Below are positions 1-8,664 of a stretch of 64,000 bases of DNA, in pieces (positions within the stretch are counted from its first letter, which is position 1; each line of letters starts with the position of its first letter). Location: NCBI GenBank assembly GCA_031628995.1, contig JAVLUO010000001.1, forward strand, positions 1-64,000, read 5' to 3'. A program made the position numbers and the translations under genes. This stretch comes from Bacillota bacterium LX-D. Lineage in GTDB: Bacteria > Bacillota > DUOV01 > Zhaonellaceae. The notes below the pieces were generated by a model, which was not told where the DNA came from, did not search any database, and saw only the letters and a program-made list of their open reading frames with translations.

Positions 1-87
1 AGACGGAATCTCAATTAATACCGGCTTGTCCTTTGGCATATATAAGTCTTTGTATTCCTTTTTATAGTCAAATGCTTTTTCACTCAT
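1..87 (-). CDS. GyrI-like small-molecule-binding protein, N-terminus only
   Basis: Only the first 29 codons lie in the window; the gene runs off the left edge. The reading begins MSEKAFDYKKEYKDLYMPK and continues to a VLIEIPS stretch. This matches the start of GyrI-like (AraC effector-binding fold) proteins of Firmicutes, which open with a DYKKEYK..Y.PK block. Such proteins bind or hydrolyse small hydrophobic compounds; no substrate can be assigned here. It starts one base after the stop of the MmcQ/YjbR gene, so the two are probably cotranscribed. Confidence 0.7.
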   Translation of the reverse strand, partial: MSEKAFDYKKEYKDLYMPKDKPVLIEIPS

Positions 88-88
88 C

Positions 89-472
89 TTAAAGCCTCCG
101 CTTCCTTTCTCCACTTAAGCCCACCTCACTTATTTCTTTCTGCATCTTTTTTGTAAGAGAATTAAAGACCAGAGAATAGGATATATCAATCCATTTCTTA
201 AGCTCTTCTTCTGGAATTAATCCGTCTACGGTTATAGTATTCCAATGCTTTTTATTCATGAAGTAGCCCGGTGCTACCTGCGGATATTGCTGTCTTAATA
301 CATCTGATAATATCGGATCACATTTGAGCGTAATCCTTAAACCCTTGTCAGTAGATATGGCAGCAAACATTTTATTCCCCACTCTGTATCTTGCCGCATC
401 CCATCTAAGATGGTAATCAAGTTCTGCACCTTGCTTCTCTTCACATAGCTTCATTAAGAAATTCAAATCCAT
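89..472 (-). CDS. MmcQ/YjbR family DNA-binding protein
   Basis: A 127-residue protein with the family features: a 'KRFxAAIS'-like strand (KMFAAIST), a central LKCDP segment, the NKKHWNTI motif and a C-terminal helix with SYSLV. Family members have a CyaY-like fold and are annotated as DNA-binding; their physiological role is poorly defined. I start at ATG 472, which has an AAGGAG 12 bases upstream. An in-frame GTG at 493 would add seven residues but has no ribosome-binding site. It lies between the Cys-rich gene and the GyrI-like gene in a tight three-gene minus-strand operon. Confidence 0.8.
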   Translation of the reverse strand: MDLNFLMKLCEEKQGAELDYHLRWDAARYRVGNKMFAAISTDKGLRITLKCDPILSDVLRQQYPQVAPGYFMNKKHWNTITVDGLIPEEELKKWIDISYSLVFNSLTKKMQKEISEVGLSGERKRRL

Positions 473-479
473 AATTCTT

Positions 480-761
480 TCATTCTCCTTCACTTAGAAG
501 GCTTACCCTCTTGTTGATGGAGTTCAAATGCTCCTCATCACTTAACGAGGGGTCTTTTAAATCGTACCATTTCTTACATGGCAGCTCATTGCATTTTCCG
601 CAGTTTTGAAAAGCCTTCTCTTCACAACATTTATATACAGGGCATGGCTCTCCGCCAATATATTCAGTCCAAAAAGGCTTTCCGCAGACCTCTTCACAAC
701 CTGGACATTCCTTTTGGAAAGCATAACATTCGTTACAACATAACCCGCATTTATTAATCAT
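480..761 (-). CDS. Small cysteine-rich protein (DUF3795-like)
   Basis: A 93-residue protein with 13 cysteines, including CGLCCNEC at the N-terminus, CPGC, CPVYKCC and CGKCNELPC. This pattern is typical of DUF3795-type proteins and suggests a bound metal or Fe-S cluster; function unknown. Start ATG 761 is preceded by AGGGGG at good spacing; an upstream GTG at 779 is less likely. It is the first gene of the three-gene minus-strand operon at the left edge. Confidence 0.7.
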   Translation of the reverse strand: MINKCGLCCNECYAFQKECPGCEEVCGKPFWTEYIGGEPCPVYKCCEEKAFQNCGKCNELPCKKWYDLKDPSLSDEEHLNSINKRVSLLSEGE

Positions 762-795
762 TAAGACAACCCCCTGCACTTTTTAACTCATAATA

Positions 796-1014
796 TCACA
801 GTAAACTTGACAACAATGTGTCAAGTTTATCAGAAATGATATATGCCATAGCTGAAGGGGATGCCAAGCTTCCAGGAAAAACCGGGGAGGGCATCGGTGC
901 TGTAATAATTGGTGTGGCTATGTTTTCATGCTCACATTTGCGGCAGGAGTACACGTATCGAACATGTTTGATTACTTTTATTTGGGCAGGAATAATTTTA
1001 AGTTCTTGCCTCAC
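796..1014 (-). pseudogene. tnpC: IS66 transposase (TnpC) fragment
   Basis: The frame gives a zinc-ribbon-like segment (YSCRKCEHEN) followed by a segment ending MAYIISDK. This matches the IS66 zinc-finger-binding domain leading into the transposase core. The homology stops after SDK, and the last residues before the stop look unrelated. It starts at a GTG directly overlapping the tnpB stop, which marks the deletion junction rather than a true start. Confidence 0.75.
802..829. terminator. Perfect 11-bp inverted repeat
   Basis: Arms 802-812 (TAAACTTGACA) and 819-829 (TGTCAAGTTTA) are perfectly complementary around a 6-base loop. It lies between the IS66 remnant and the minus-strand operon that begins at 761. 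It could be a terminator without a clear U-tract, an operator, or the scar end of the IS66 remnant. Confidence 0.35.
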
Positions 1015-1169
1015 TCACGTTTTCGATTGCAAAAGACAAAAAGACAGGGTGCAAAGGGATCAAGAGCAAAACCTTCCTTAACTAAAACGGCTAAGCCATC
1101 AATTGATTTGCGTAAATCGGTACTTCCACATGCTAGGTAAACTTGCTCTATGCCAAGGTCGGTTATCAT
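1011..1169 (-). pseudogene. tnpB: IS66 TnpB (Orf2) truncated to 52 residues
   Basis: Translates as MITDLGIEQVYLACGSTDLR, then KSIDGLAVLV, and ends VFCNRKRE-stop. This is the classic N-terminal half of IS66 TnpB, which is usually about 115-120 residues. The frame ends exactly where the family continues with the '(N)RKRDKLK' region, so the C-terminal half was deleted together with the start of tnpC. Confidence 0.85.
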
Positions 1170-1438
1170 AATTCTTTTAGTGTTCGTACCACTTCTCTAA
1201 GTATTGCCGGGGTGAAGCCAGGTTGGATCTCTGTAACCGCATGCCCTACTCTTACAACTAAACCGCAGCCCTGGCCATTAGGCCCTAATTTGTCTATTTC
1301 TACAGGCAGCCACTGTGTTGGGACTACTTTGGTAGTATCTACGGATTTAAACTTCCGGAGCCAATACCGTAATTGAGGAAGTTTTATATCGTGCTCTGCA
1401 CACCATGCTGACGTACTCTGCCCACTAGCTACTGGCAC
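1166..1438 (-). pseudogene. tnpA: IS66 TnpA accessory protein, N-truncated
   Basis: Contains SAWCAEHDIKLPQLRYWLRK, the conserved helix-turn-helix-like region of IS66 TnpA (Orf1), and a normal C-terminal half. The open frame starts at an internal GTG inside what is normally the helical N-terminus, so the first 15-20 residues are lost. Its TGA overlaps the tnpB ATG. Confidence 0.75.
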
Positions 1439-1571
1439 AAGTGGCCTACTTTTTTCCCGGCGCTTGGTACACTATTTTCTTGACGTTCGTACACACTGTG
1501 AGAGTCAACAAAAAACTGCAACTTTTTTTATTTTGTTGCAGCTTAAAGTGTAGCCAATATTTACAGTCCTA

Positions 1572-1835
1572 CTATTTGAATGAGTCAAAAAACTTTTTCA
1601 AGTCTGCTTTTGTTTCGCAGTTCAAATAATGCCACCTTATACCTTGAATGGCGCCTTCAAGTGCACAAAGTGAGTTAAAACAGGTATCTCCTTCAAGCAA
1701 ACGCAGCTTTATAAATGCTTCTTTACTGCCGACTTGCCTCAAAGCTTCAACGTCGTTTATTCCTGCCTTGACTAGGCGTTTTTCCATTACCTTACCAATA
1801 TTCGGCAGGTCGCTCAATAATCTCCCCATAGTCAC
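1572..1835 (-). CDS. TfoX C-terminal-domain protein
   Basis: An 87-residue protein made only of the TfoX/Sxy C-terminal domain. It has LSDLPNIGKVMEKRLVKAGI, a helix-hairpin-helix-like start, then GSKEAF and the family signature ALEGAIQGIRWHYL. In gamma-proteobacteria Sxy promotes competence with CRP. In Firmicutes the stand-alone C-domain has no firm role. Its ATG overlaps the upstream decarboxylase-like gene by ATGA, so the two are translationally coupled. Confidence 0.85.
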   Translation of the reverse strand: MTMGRLLSDLPNIGKVMEKRLVKAGINDVEALRQVGSKEAFIKLRLLEGDTCFNSLCALEGAIQGIRWHYLNCETKADLKKFFDSFK

Positions 1836-2149
1836 ACCTCATCAAAAGCGTTTAAAGCAATCGGAAGTGCTTTGACAACCTTGTTTCCAACTGCTGGCAG
1901 TCCAAGAAGAATTGCACTTTTGATGTCTTCCCTTGTAGCACCTAATTCTTTTGCTCTTTTAACATGGAATGGAATACCGCTTTCTAATCCCACAGCGGCA
2001 AGCACTGCGATATATGCTATTTCCCCCATTTTTTCATCAAGGCTGCACACCGCGTCAAGCTTTTGCACTGCCTCCATCCATGCTTTTGAATGCTCTGGCG
2101 CTTCTTTCAAAAACACCTGAAATGAATTGCTTACATTTTTGCTATCCAT
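1832..2149 (-). CDS. Carboxymuconolactone decarboxylase-like (AhpD fold) protein
   Basis: A 105-residue single-domain CMD-family protein with the helical AhpD-like core: EKMGEIAYIAVLAAVGLE, then H-V-KRAKELGATREDI and LGLPAVGNKV. The redox CxxC seen in peroxidase-type members is absent; the position reads E-S-G-I-P-F-H. It is therefore unlikely to be a thiol peroxidase of the AhpD type. I start at ATG 2149 with AGGGAG upstream; a GTG at 2161 is alternative but too close to that site. Coupled to the TfoX-domain gene. Confidence 0.8.
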   Translation of the reverse strand: MDSKNVSNSFQVFLKEAPEHSKAWMEAVQKLDAVCSLDEKMGEIAYIAVLAAVGLESGIPFHVKRAKELGATREDIKSAILLGLPAVGNKVVKALPIALNAFDEV

Positions 2150-2209
2150 AGTCTTTTTCACTCCCTATAAAAGCTTCATTACTTCGCTTTTTGCTTTTTT
2201 ATTAAGAAT

Positions 2210-2599
2210 TCAACCTGTCATGGTATTGCTTATATACATCTCAATCTCTTCTCTCCGGCTCTGCTTATTAATTGCGATCAGTACATTCTGAATATCCAAA
2301 AGGAGGATTTTTCTCTGTGTCTCTCTGCGTTCCATTATTTTTATGTATATCAGCTTATCTGCAATCTTTGTGCAAAGATGCTTTTCATATGGATTTACCT
2401 TGCACTGGCGAACGGTTATTGGTTTCTGATCATCGCAAAATGAAAGGAATAAATCAATAACTTTATCAAATTTGCCATCTTCGTCCCACTTCACATTTTC
2501 AGCCAAGTTTTCAGTCGCCGCAAGCTCTCTGGCAAGCTCCTGGTTCGGAACTTCGTCCTTTCTGTCTTGCAGGCAGGCGATTCTGTTCAGTCCCGACAT
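2210..2599 (-). CDS. HEAT-like protein (often labelled SufBD-like), probably internally deleted
   Basis: 129 residues. The N-terminus (MSGLNRIACLQDRKDEVPNQ, then ELARELA) resembles the start of a widespread clostridial HEAT-repeat family. From about residue 37 it jumps to a segment (VKWDEDGKFDKVIDLFLSF, and later KIADKLIYIKIMERRET) that I associate with the C-terminal part of similar proteins. The middle repeats appear to be missing, so this may be a shortened or decaying gene. A class I c-di-GMP riboswitch lies about 150 bases upstream on the same strand. GGAG precedes the ATG by 10 bases. Confidence 0.45.
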   Translation of the reverse strand: MSGLNRIACLQDRKDEVPNQELARELAATENLAENVKWDEDGKFDKVIDLFLSFCDDQKPITVRQCKVNPYEKHLCTKIADKLIYIKIMERRETQRKILLLDIQNVLIAINKQSRREEIEMYISNTMTG

Positions 2600-2749
2600 T
2601 TTTATTTCACTCCATATAAAATCAAGCTCTTTCCACCGGATGCCTGAGTACCGTTTTCATGCTTTCAGGCTTGCACTTCCTCGAGTCTGAAAAGTAAATC
2701 TCGTGATGCTTTCCACCGCTGCCCAGCCTGTGCTTCAATCCCTGCCTCT

Positions 2750-2832
2750 AATTCGGCACCCCGGCTATCATAGCGATATCAAAGCTCGTTTTAGACCCGT
2801 GGCTTTGCGTCCCTGTCTTTCAACAGTTTGAC
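2750..2832 (-). ncRNA. Cyclic-di-GMP-I (GEMM-I) riboswitch aptamer
   Basis: On the minus strand the sequence contains GGGACGCAAAGCCACGGGTC (about 2793-2812), then ATGATAGCCGGGGTGCCG (about 2753-2770). These are the signature ligand-binding P1b/P2 region and tetraloop-receptor region of the class I c-di-GMP aptamer. A TATAAT (2866-2871, minus strand) lies a suitable distance upstream. The next gene downstream on this strand is the HEAT-like gene starting at 2599. The intervening 150 bases contain further hairpins that may form the expression platform. Confidence 0.88.
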
Positions 2833-3134
2833 CTTATAATATTATTTAGTTATTATCTATTAACTATTATACTGCTCAAACCTTGTTGAATCTTGTCATA
2901 TCGCGTTACTATTTCTTTTTTCTTCCTAATTACAACTAATAACAACTTTTCATTAAAATGTTATCTTAAAATATTTTTAATTATTTTTAGACAGGGAAAA
3001 GCATTATTTAGTTCTTCTTTGAAATTTTTGATTTTTCTGCCTTAATCGTCTTTAGTTGACAATAATCCAGCAAGCTTCAACTGCCGACTATTATGATAGT
3101 ATATAGTCCTTGAACATCCTGGTAGTCAAACTAC
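2833..3134. other. AT-rich intergenic region
   Basis: No coding potential recognised on either strand. The only feature seen is a TATAAT on the minus strand at 2866-2871 that could serve the riboswitch transcript. The rest separates it from the end of the broken helicase gene. Confidence 0.5.
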
Positions 3135-5365
3135 TTATAACAATAATTTACTTATATTACCTGTGTAGTATAGCGATAACTTATGCAAAGCTCTTGTACA
3201 AGCAATGTACAAAAGCTTCTTGTCATCCGCATTCATATAATTTTTCTCATCCGTGTCATAAACTAAGACAGCATCAAATTCAAGCCCCTTGGCCATATAG
3301 ACAGGGACTATAAGCACTCCCGCCATTGTATCAGCCGTATCTTCATTTATTAATTCCACAGCAATCCTGCTATTTATCCTGCTGTATAATTCTTTAGCTT
3401 TCTTCATACTTTTACATACAATGGCAATTGAGGAATAGCCGAATTTTTGGCACTGAACGATATCCTGTATTACTGCATCGTCAAGTTCATCTATACTCGA
3501 TTTGCCCACTATTTCAGGAAAGCTTCCATGCCTGTCAAAGCTTTCTATTGCAATATTGCTATCAATAAATTTTGCGCTGAATGTATTAATCTCATAGGAA
3601 CATCGAAAGCTTTTAGTCATAAAAACGGTTGTGGTTTTTAGTTTGTTCAATATTGCTTTAATATCATCATAGATAGATAAATCTGCCCATTTTTCAATGG
3701 CTTGGTTAATATCACCCACAATCGTATATTTTGCATTCGGAAACAGTATTTTTAATATTTCAAAATGCATGGGGTAGTAGTCCTGTGCTTCATCAACCAC
3801 GACCTGTTTGATATCAGAGTAGGTACTGCAGCCAGTCATTTTTATTTTTAAACACATTAACACAATCGCATCTTCATAACGCAATTTATCTGCACTAAGG
3901 TTTTTGTTTGTATCATCCAATATCTGCTCAATATCCAACGGCAGATTAAGCCCCTTCGAAAGGCGATAAAACAGGGCTTTGTCCTTAAACAATGTCTTAT
4001 ATACTGATAAATAGTCTATTTTTGTAAATTTGTCTATTGTTTTCCTCAAAGCTGCACTTTGCTTTGCTGCCAGCAGCCTTGCAAAAGCTTTTGCGTCGAA
4101 AGGGTGATCTGTTTGCTCATATACAAACTTTTCGAACTTTATAAGCCTGTCTTTTCTAAGTTCCTGCAGCCTGTTCATGATTCGGGTTTCAATTTGTTTA
4201 AGACGTTTTTCAACAGGTATAAATTTTTTTGCTTGTTTAGTAAATCCATCTTTAACAAGTGGCGGTCTGCAACACATTCACCATTAAAATGAATGTCGCA
4301 AAACTCTATCATACGATGCTCAAAATGCCTTATAAACCGTTCAAGCAGAATAAGAAAAGTTTTAGACAGCTTAAACTCTATACTTGACTTGAGCAATTCT
4401 TTTTTCTTTGTATCATCTGAGGTTATAATTTCTTCAAGTAATGAATTTCTGCTTTTAACTCCGATACTGTTCTCAAAAATGGTTGCAAAAATATTTTCAA
4501 AAGTAAGGGTTGCAATGTTCTCTTCACCAAGTTCAGGTAAAACATTGGAAATATACTGACCAAATAAGAAGTTGGGGGAGATAAGGACAATATTATTCAT
4601 TCCAAGTTATTCGGTAAGGCCCTGATACATTAAAAAGGCTACTCTGTGCAAAGCTACAGAAGTTTTCCCGCTTCCCGCAACGCCCTGAACAATCACAAGC
4701 TCATTCTCAATGTCACGAATAATTATGTCCTGCTCTCTTTGGATGGTTTCTACAATGGTTTTCATTTTTGATGATACATGACCGGATAATACTTTTTTGA
4801 GTATATCGTCCATAACACTTACGCTTGAATCAAAAAAATATTGCAGCTTACCATTTTTTATTTCATATTGACGTTTTAACGTAACTTCACCTTTTACAGT
4901 TCCACACGGTGCTTGATAGCTAACCTCTCCAAGTTCATACCGGTAGAATATACTTGATATGGGTGCTCGCCAATCATAAACATAGGTGTTATAAGTTTTA
5001 TCATCCGTCAGATTTCCAAGCCCAATGTATATACTTTCCTTGTCAAAGCCTTCTTCAATGAAATCTATTCTGGCAAAGTAAGGTGAATTTAATAGCTTCT
5101 TGTATTTTTCTATTCTTTTTGCGGTAGCTTCATAGTCATACGTTTGCACTTCCAGAGGACTCAGGTGCTGAACCATTTCGGTAAGTTTATCAAAGTCATT
5201 TGAAAAATGAGCCGTATTTTCATACATATCCCGTCTTGAAGCAATTAAATTCTCTTTTTTTTCCGCAATATTATGCTGTTCCTCTTCTAATTTATTTTTT
5301 ACAACAGCAAGGGTCTGCTCTAAATAGTTAGTCTCAATTATTAGATTTTCTTCATATTCACCCAT
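3135..5365 (-). pseudogene. helD: HelD-type RNA polymerase-associated helicase, broken
   Basis: Three consecutive open stretches make one UvrD/Rep-like HelD protein. The first (5365-4607) has the N-terminal coiled coil and Walker A GVAGSGKTS. The second (4606-4175) continues NNIVLISPN. The third (about 4277-3135) has VVVDEAQDYYP (Walker B), GDINQAI and a C-terminus with YIACTRALHKL. An in-frame TAA at 4607-4609 separates the first two. A frameshift near 4260 separates the second and third. HelD recycles stalled RNA polymerase in Gram-positive bacteria. Unless both lesions are sequencing errors, the gene is inactive. Confidence 0.85.
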
Positions 5366-5369
5366 AAAA

Positions 5370-5706
5370 TCACCCCCTACTATTCAAAAGCAATTTCATT
5401 ATTTTGACAGCCTCTTTAGTAACATATTTCTTGAACTCGTTTTCTTCTGGTATAAGTGATCTTCTAGCAATATAGATAGAAACTTCGCCATGTATATAAC
5501 AGTGCACGTTGTGAAGTGCATATTTCATCTTTTCTTTTTGCAGTTCTACTCCATACAGATTTCTCCAAATAGTTATGAGGCTGTCAACAAAAGTATCTAC
5601 CGTCTGTACTGTAGCTATTTCATTACTTTTGGGGCGCTGACCTCCAATTATTTCAACCCATGCTAAACGAAACCACCCCTTATTATTCAGATAGAAGTCT
5701 ACAAAT
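5370..5706 (-). pseudogene. TetR-type regulator, C-terminal fragment
   Basis: An open frame without a start codon encodes AWVEIIGGQRP, a block around WRNLYGVELQKEKMKYALHN, and EEN-EFKKYVTKEAVKIMKL before a TGA at 5370-5372. The helical layout resembles the ligand-binding C-domain of TetR/AcrR regulators. The DNA-binding N-domain is missing and a stop lies just upstream. It neighbours an RND adaptor fragment, as expected for a decayed efflux locus with its repressor. Confidence 0.4.
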
Positions 5707-5855
5707 TAACTTCTCTACGTGATCCTTTACGAAAAACATTTAATAAAGCGAAGTTTCAATTCTCCGGCAATAGTACCAATCGTCGGACAACACTTGACGT
5801 CCTTGCCTGACCGGTCACGAAGATACATTATAGGTGTTTATATCTCTATGTAGAA

Positions 5856-6132
5856 TTACAATCTAAAATGAGTGAGATTTGCAAGACCTACGCGAACAGT
5901 AGTTTGCACTGCTTTTCCATCTTTCACAACTATTACATAATCCTTATCATCTTGATGGAGGAGTGCTGAATTTGGAATAACTAAGGCCGATGGAATTTGC
6001 ACGGAAATCTTGGCTATGGCCGTCATCCCCGCCTTTAAGAGTCCATCCGAATTATCCACTGTGACCTTGATCGGAAAAAACTGCCCTGTAGGAATAGAAA
6101 CTGGGCTAATATAAGCGATTTTCCCCGTAAAG
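5856..6132 (-). pseudogene. RND/HlyD-type efflux adaptor fragment
   Basis: From about 6132 the minus frame reads TGKIAYISPV, QFFPIKVTVDN, GLLKAGMTAIAKI, PSALVIPNSALL and VVKDGKAV-TTVRVGL, then stops. This is the membrane-proximal beta-barrel segment of periplasmic/extracytoplasmic adaptor subunits of RND or MacA-type pumps. Both ends are missing. An internal ATG at 6059 would give only 67 residues, not a functional adaptor. Confidence 0.6.
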
Positions 6133-6526
6133 GTTCAAACAACCATTCTCACTCCCTTAAAACAGAACAGATTTATTATTGGATTGCGTAAGTTTGGAAC
6201 TATTGACAATTTCCAGGGTTGCACAATACGTATCCACAATACAAACTATAAGTGATTCATAATATTTGGGCGGCATAATAGTCAGCGGCCACATATGTTT
6301 TTAGATAATATCCTGCTCTATTTCATTTAAAGTAAATATTCTATTAGCATTTTCCAGTGCTATGGACAAAATGGTCCTGACAAAAATCCCCTATTTATAA
6401 AACGTTTTTCGGAAACACTTGCATAAATTGATTCTAAAGTCCACCCAATAAAAGCATAAAAAGCAAAAAAGTACTACATCAATAATATGGCTCCTTAATT
6501 ACCTCTCCCCTATATAAAAAGAAGTC
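6133..6526. other. Intergenic region with decayed coding fragments
   Basis: No intact gene. It contains the PF06541-like fragment listed separately. It also has a minus-strand reading (about 6300-6375) ending ALENANRIFTLNEIEQDII-stop, which looks like the tail of another lost gene. The remainder shows nothing recognisable. Confidence 0.4.
6360..6473 (-). pseudogene. N-terminal fragment of a putative ABC-transporter type IV (PF06541-like) membrane protein
   Basis: The minus frame reads YFFAFYAFIGWTLESIYASV, then SEKRFINRGFLSGPFCP and a stop. The pattern FxIGWxLExxYxSxxxxxFINRGFLxGPxCP is the conserved first 35 residues of this membrane-protein family. A TAG immediately precedes it and the homology ends at CP, so only a scrap of the gene remains. 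Confidence 0.5.
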
Positions 6527-8218
6527 TTAAAAAAGACCTGAGCGAAAGACTGAAAGTACAAGACCTATTGTTATTATTCCGGCAACAGCTAATCCTATTT
6601 TTAAAAGTACTATATTTAATTGATAGACTTCTACTCCGGTATGGGCACTCATTCCTGAACCGATAATAATTCCGGCAATAATTATACTTACCGCCAAAAG
6701 TACGATACTAAAGGAAATTCGATTGGATATTCTATCTATTCTTCTTATTATTTTTTCAATATCTTGAATCTTAAAATAGAATGTGAAATCCTCCTCTTCT
6801 ATTCTCTTTATAAAACTAAGGATAAAAATAGGTAATTCCTTTATTAAACTGCTATAATTAGTTATTCCTCTAAAAAATATTTTCGCAAAATATTCTGGCG
6901 ACAAAGTAGCAAACGCTAATTTTTTAGCGATTGGTTCCGCAATTTCTAAAACGCTTAGCTGGGGGTCAAGTTTTTCTACTAATCCTTCCATAGTAATTAG
7001 TGATTTTGCCAGCATTGTAAATTCAGGTGGAAGCATAATTTTATAGGAAAAGGCTATTTTAAAAACCTCATTCAGCAATTCACCAATTTTTAGCTTATTT
7101 AGCTCGTGCGATAAATAATTATTTCTTATTGCGTCGAATTCTTTTTCAAGTTTATTTGTATTAACCCTGGCTGTTATAGCATTCAGCTCCATCAGAGCCT
7201 CCACAATTAACTTGCTGTTTTTAGAGGTAACACCAATTAATATTTTGAGGAACTGGATTTTACGTTCTTCGCTTAGTTTTCCTACCATACCTAAATCTAA
7301 AAAGGCGATGGTATTGTCGGGTAAAACCATAATATTCCCCGGGTGAGGATCGCCATGAAAAAAGCCATCTCTCAATACCTGATTAAATATTGATGTGGCA
7401 AGCTTCTTGGCTATCAGCTTACGGTCAATCCCCGCTTTTTCTAACGCGTCAAAATCAGATAGCCGTATCCCGTCAATATACTCCATTGTCAGGACACGTC
7501 TTGTTGTATGAATCCAACTGATTGACGGTACTAAAATACCCTTGTCTTTAGAGAAGTTTCTTTTGAAAGTTTCTGCGTTTTCTCCTTCTACTCTAAAATC
7601 CAATTCATTTTTTAAAGTATTTTCAAATTCTTTAACCATTTTACTGAAATTATAGAGCTTACCATATTGAGTGTGATTATCAATAAAATAGGCAAGGTCT
7701 TTTAATATCTTCAAGTCTAAATCAATATTTCTTTCTATTCCCGGCCTTTGAACCTTAACTACTACTTGTTTACCTGACCTTAATCTGGCGAGGTGAACCT
7801 GTGCTATCGATGCTGCTGCCAAAGGTTTTTCAGTGAACTCGGTATAGATATTTTCCAATTTTTCATCAAACTCATTCTCAATTACAGACCTGATATCTGA
7901 AAAAGGCAAGAGTTGTACGGCATCCTGTAATTTTTCTAGTTCATTAATAATTTCTTTAGAGAAAAGATCGGGTCTTGTACTGATTACTTGTCCGAGTTTG
8001 ATAAAAGTTGGCCCTAATTCCTCTAATGCCACTCTTAATCTCTCACCTATAGAAAGTTTTGCATACTCATTTTCCGCTTCGATTTTTATTATTCTTTTTT
8101 TGATATTCAGATACCTAAAAAGGCCTAGTTGGTCAATAAAGACACCAAAACCATGCCTGGCAAAGACCACAATTATCTCTTGATACCTTTTAAGATGTTC
8201 ATATCGATTAATTACCAA
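6527..8218 (-). CDS. ABC1/UbiB (AarF) family atypical kinase-like protein
   Basis: 563 residues. The signature elements are in order: KLGQVISTRPDL (KxGQ motif), AAASIAQVHLARL (Ala-rich nucleotide loop), VVKVQRPGI, HGDPHPGNI (catalytic-loop equivalent) and FLDLGMVGKL. Two hydrophobic segments at the C-terminus (about residues 500-560) anchor it in the membrane. Family members bind ATP and support isoprenoid-quinone or lipid metabolism; the exact substrate is unknown here. The neighbouring phasin-like and TetR genes form a conserved-looking cluster. A TetR-type operator at 8617-8626 lies upstream, but a FabH remnant intervenes. Confidence 0.9.
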   Translation of the reverse strand: MVINRYEHLKRYQEIIVVFARHGFGVFIDQLGLFRYLNIKKRIIKIEAENEYAKLSIGERLRVALEELGPTFIKLGQVISTRPDLFSKEIINELEKLQDAVQLLPFSDIRSVIENEFDEKLENIYTEFTEKPLAAASIAQVHLARLRSGKQVVVKVQRPGIERNIDLDLKILKDLAYFIDNHTQYGKLYNFSKMVKEFENTLKNELDFRVEGENAETFKRNFSKDKGILVPSISWIHTTRRVLTMEYIDGIRLSDFDALEKAGIDRKLIAKKLATSIFNQVLRDGFFHGDPHPGNIMVLPDNTIAFLDLGMVGKLSEERKIQFLKILIGVTSKNSKLIVEALMELNAITARVNTNKLEKEFDAIRNNYLSHELNKLKIGELLNEVFKIAFSYKIMLPPEFTMLAKSLITMEGLVEKLDPQLSVLEIAEPIAKKLAFATLSPEYFAKIFFRGITNYSSLIKELPIFILSFIKRIEEEDFTFYFKIQDIEKIIRRIDRISNRISFSIVLLAVSIIIAGIIIGSGMSAHTGVEVYQLNIVLLKIGLAVAGIITIGLVLSVFRSGLF

Positions 8219-8255
8219 ATTTAAATCACAACCTATTTTTATTCTTTAACTGATT

Positions 8256-8424
8256 TCAGCTATACCATTTCATTATACTGGCTCCCCACGTTAACCCCGC
8301 TCCAAAACCAATGAGTAATATTATATCACCTGTTTTTATTTGTTTTTTAATAAAGGCTTCGGACAAGATACTGCCGCATTTACAAGCTATGTCTGGAGTG
8401 CTAATATTATATTCTACTTTTCTT
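8256..8424 (-). pseudogene. FabH (3-oxoacyl-ACP synthase III) C-terminal fragment
   Basis: The minus frame encodes a run with SILSEAFIKKQIKTGDIILL followed by IGFGAGLTWGASIMKWYS-stop. The G-F-G-A-G-L-T-W-G block is the conserved C-terminal strand of ketoacyl-ACP synthase III. The catalytic Cys/His/Asn region upstream is missing. A FabH next to TetR, phasin-like and UbiB genes points to a former fatty-acid-related cluster under TetR control. Confidence 0.7.
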
Positions 8425-8562
8425 CTTTCCCTTCGTCCTGCAGTTTTATCCCTGCCAGAAAAACTGCCTGCCGGTGAGCCAGAATATCACGAAAATGATG
8501 CCATCGGCATTGGAGAGATGGTTACAGACAAAAATTACAGGTTACCCCAGTATATTTTCTAG
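8425..8562 (+). pseudogene. Possible C-terminal fragment of an unrecognised protein
   Basis: On the plus strand this stretch reads PEKLPAGEPEYHENDAIG, then IGEMVTDKNYRLPQYIF and a stop. The composition is protein-like and unlike its AT-rich surroundings. The frame upstream runs through the antisense of the FabH fragment, so it has no start. I do not recognise the family. It could be a scrap of a gene deleted when FabH was truncated. Confidence 0.25.
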
Positions 8563-8614
8563 GCCTGTTACCTTAGAGGGTTGTAATATTTCACATAAAC
8601 TTTACCATAAAATA

Positions 8615-8630
8615 TTCGGACGTCCGTACT
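8615..8630. promoter_or_regulatory. Palindromic TetR-type operator (copy 2)
   Basis: TTCGGACGTCCGTACT, with the perfect palindrome CGGACGTCCG at 8617-8626. It matches the site in front of the TetR gene (9641-9656) at TTCGGACGT-N-CGT. It lies on the upstream side of the FabH-remnant/UbiB segment. Confidence 0.6.
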
Positions 8631-8664
8631 ATATATTTAGTATAACTTGACTTTTTTTAAAGTG

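Larger units (their letters stand above)
796..1438 (-). mobile_element. IS66-family element remnant with internal deletion
   Basis: In order on the minus strand are the tnpA accessory gene (N-truncated), the first 52 codons of tnpB, and a fragment of the tnpC transposase. The gene order and the ATGA overlap of tnpA and tnpB are those of an intact IS66 element. The end of tnpB and the start of tnpC are missing, and the rest of tnpC after the zinc-finger region is gone. The element cannot transpose on its own. No clean terminal inverted repeats were identified. Confidence 0.8.
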
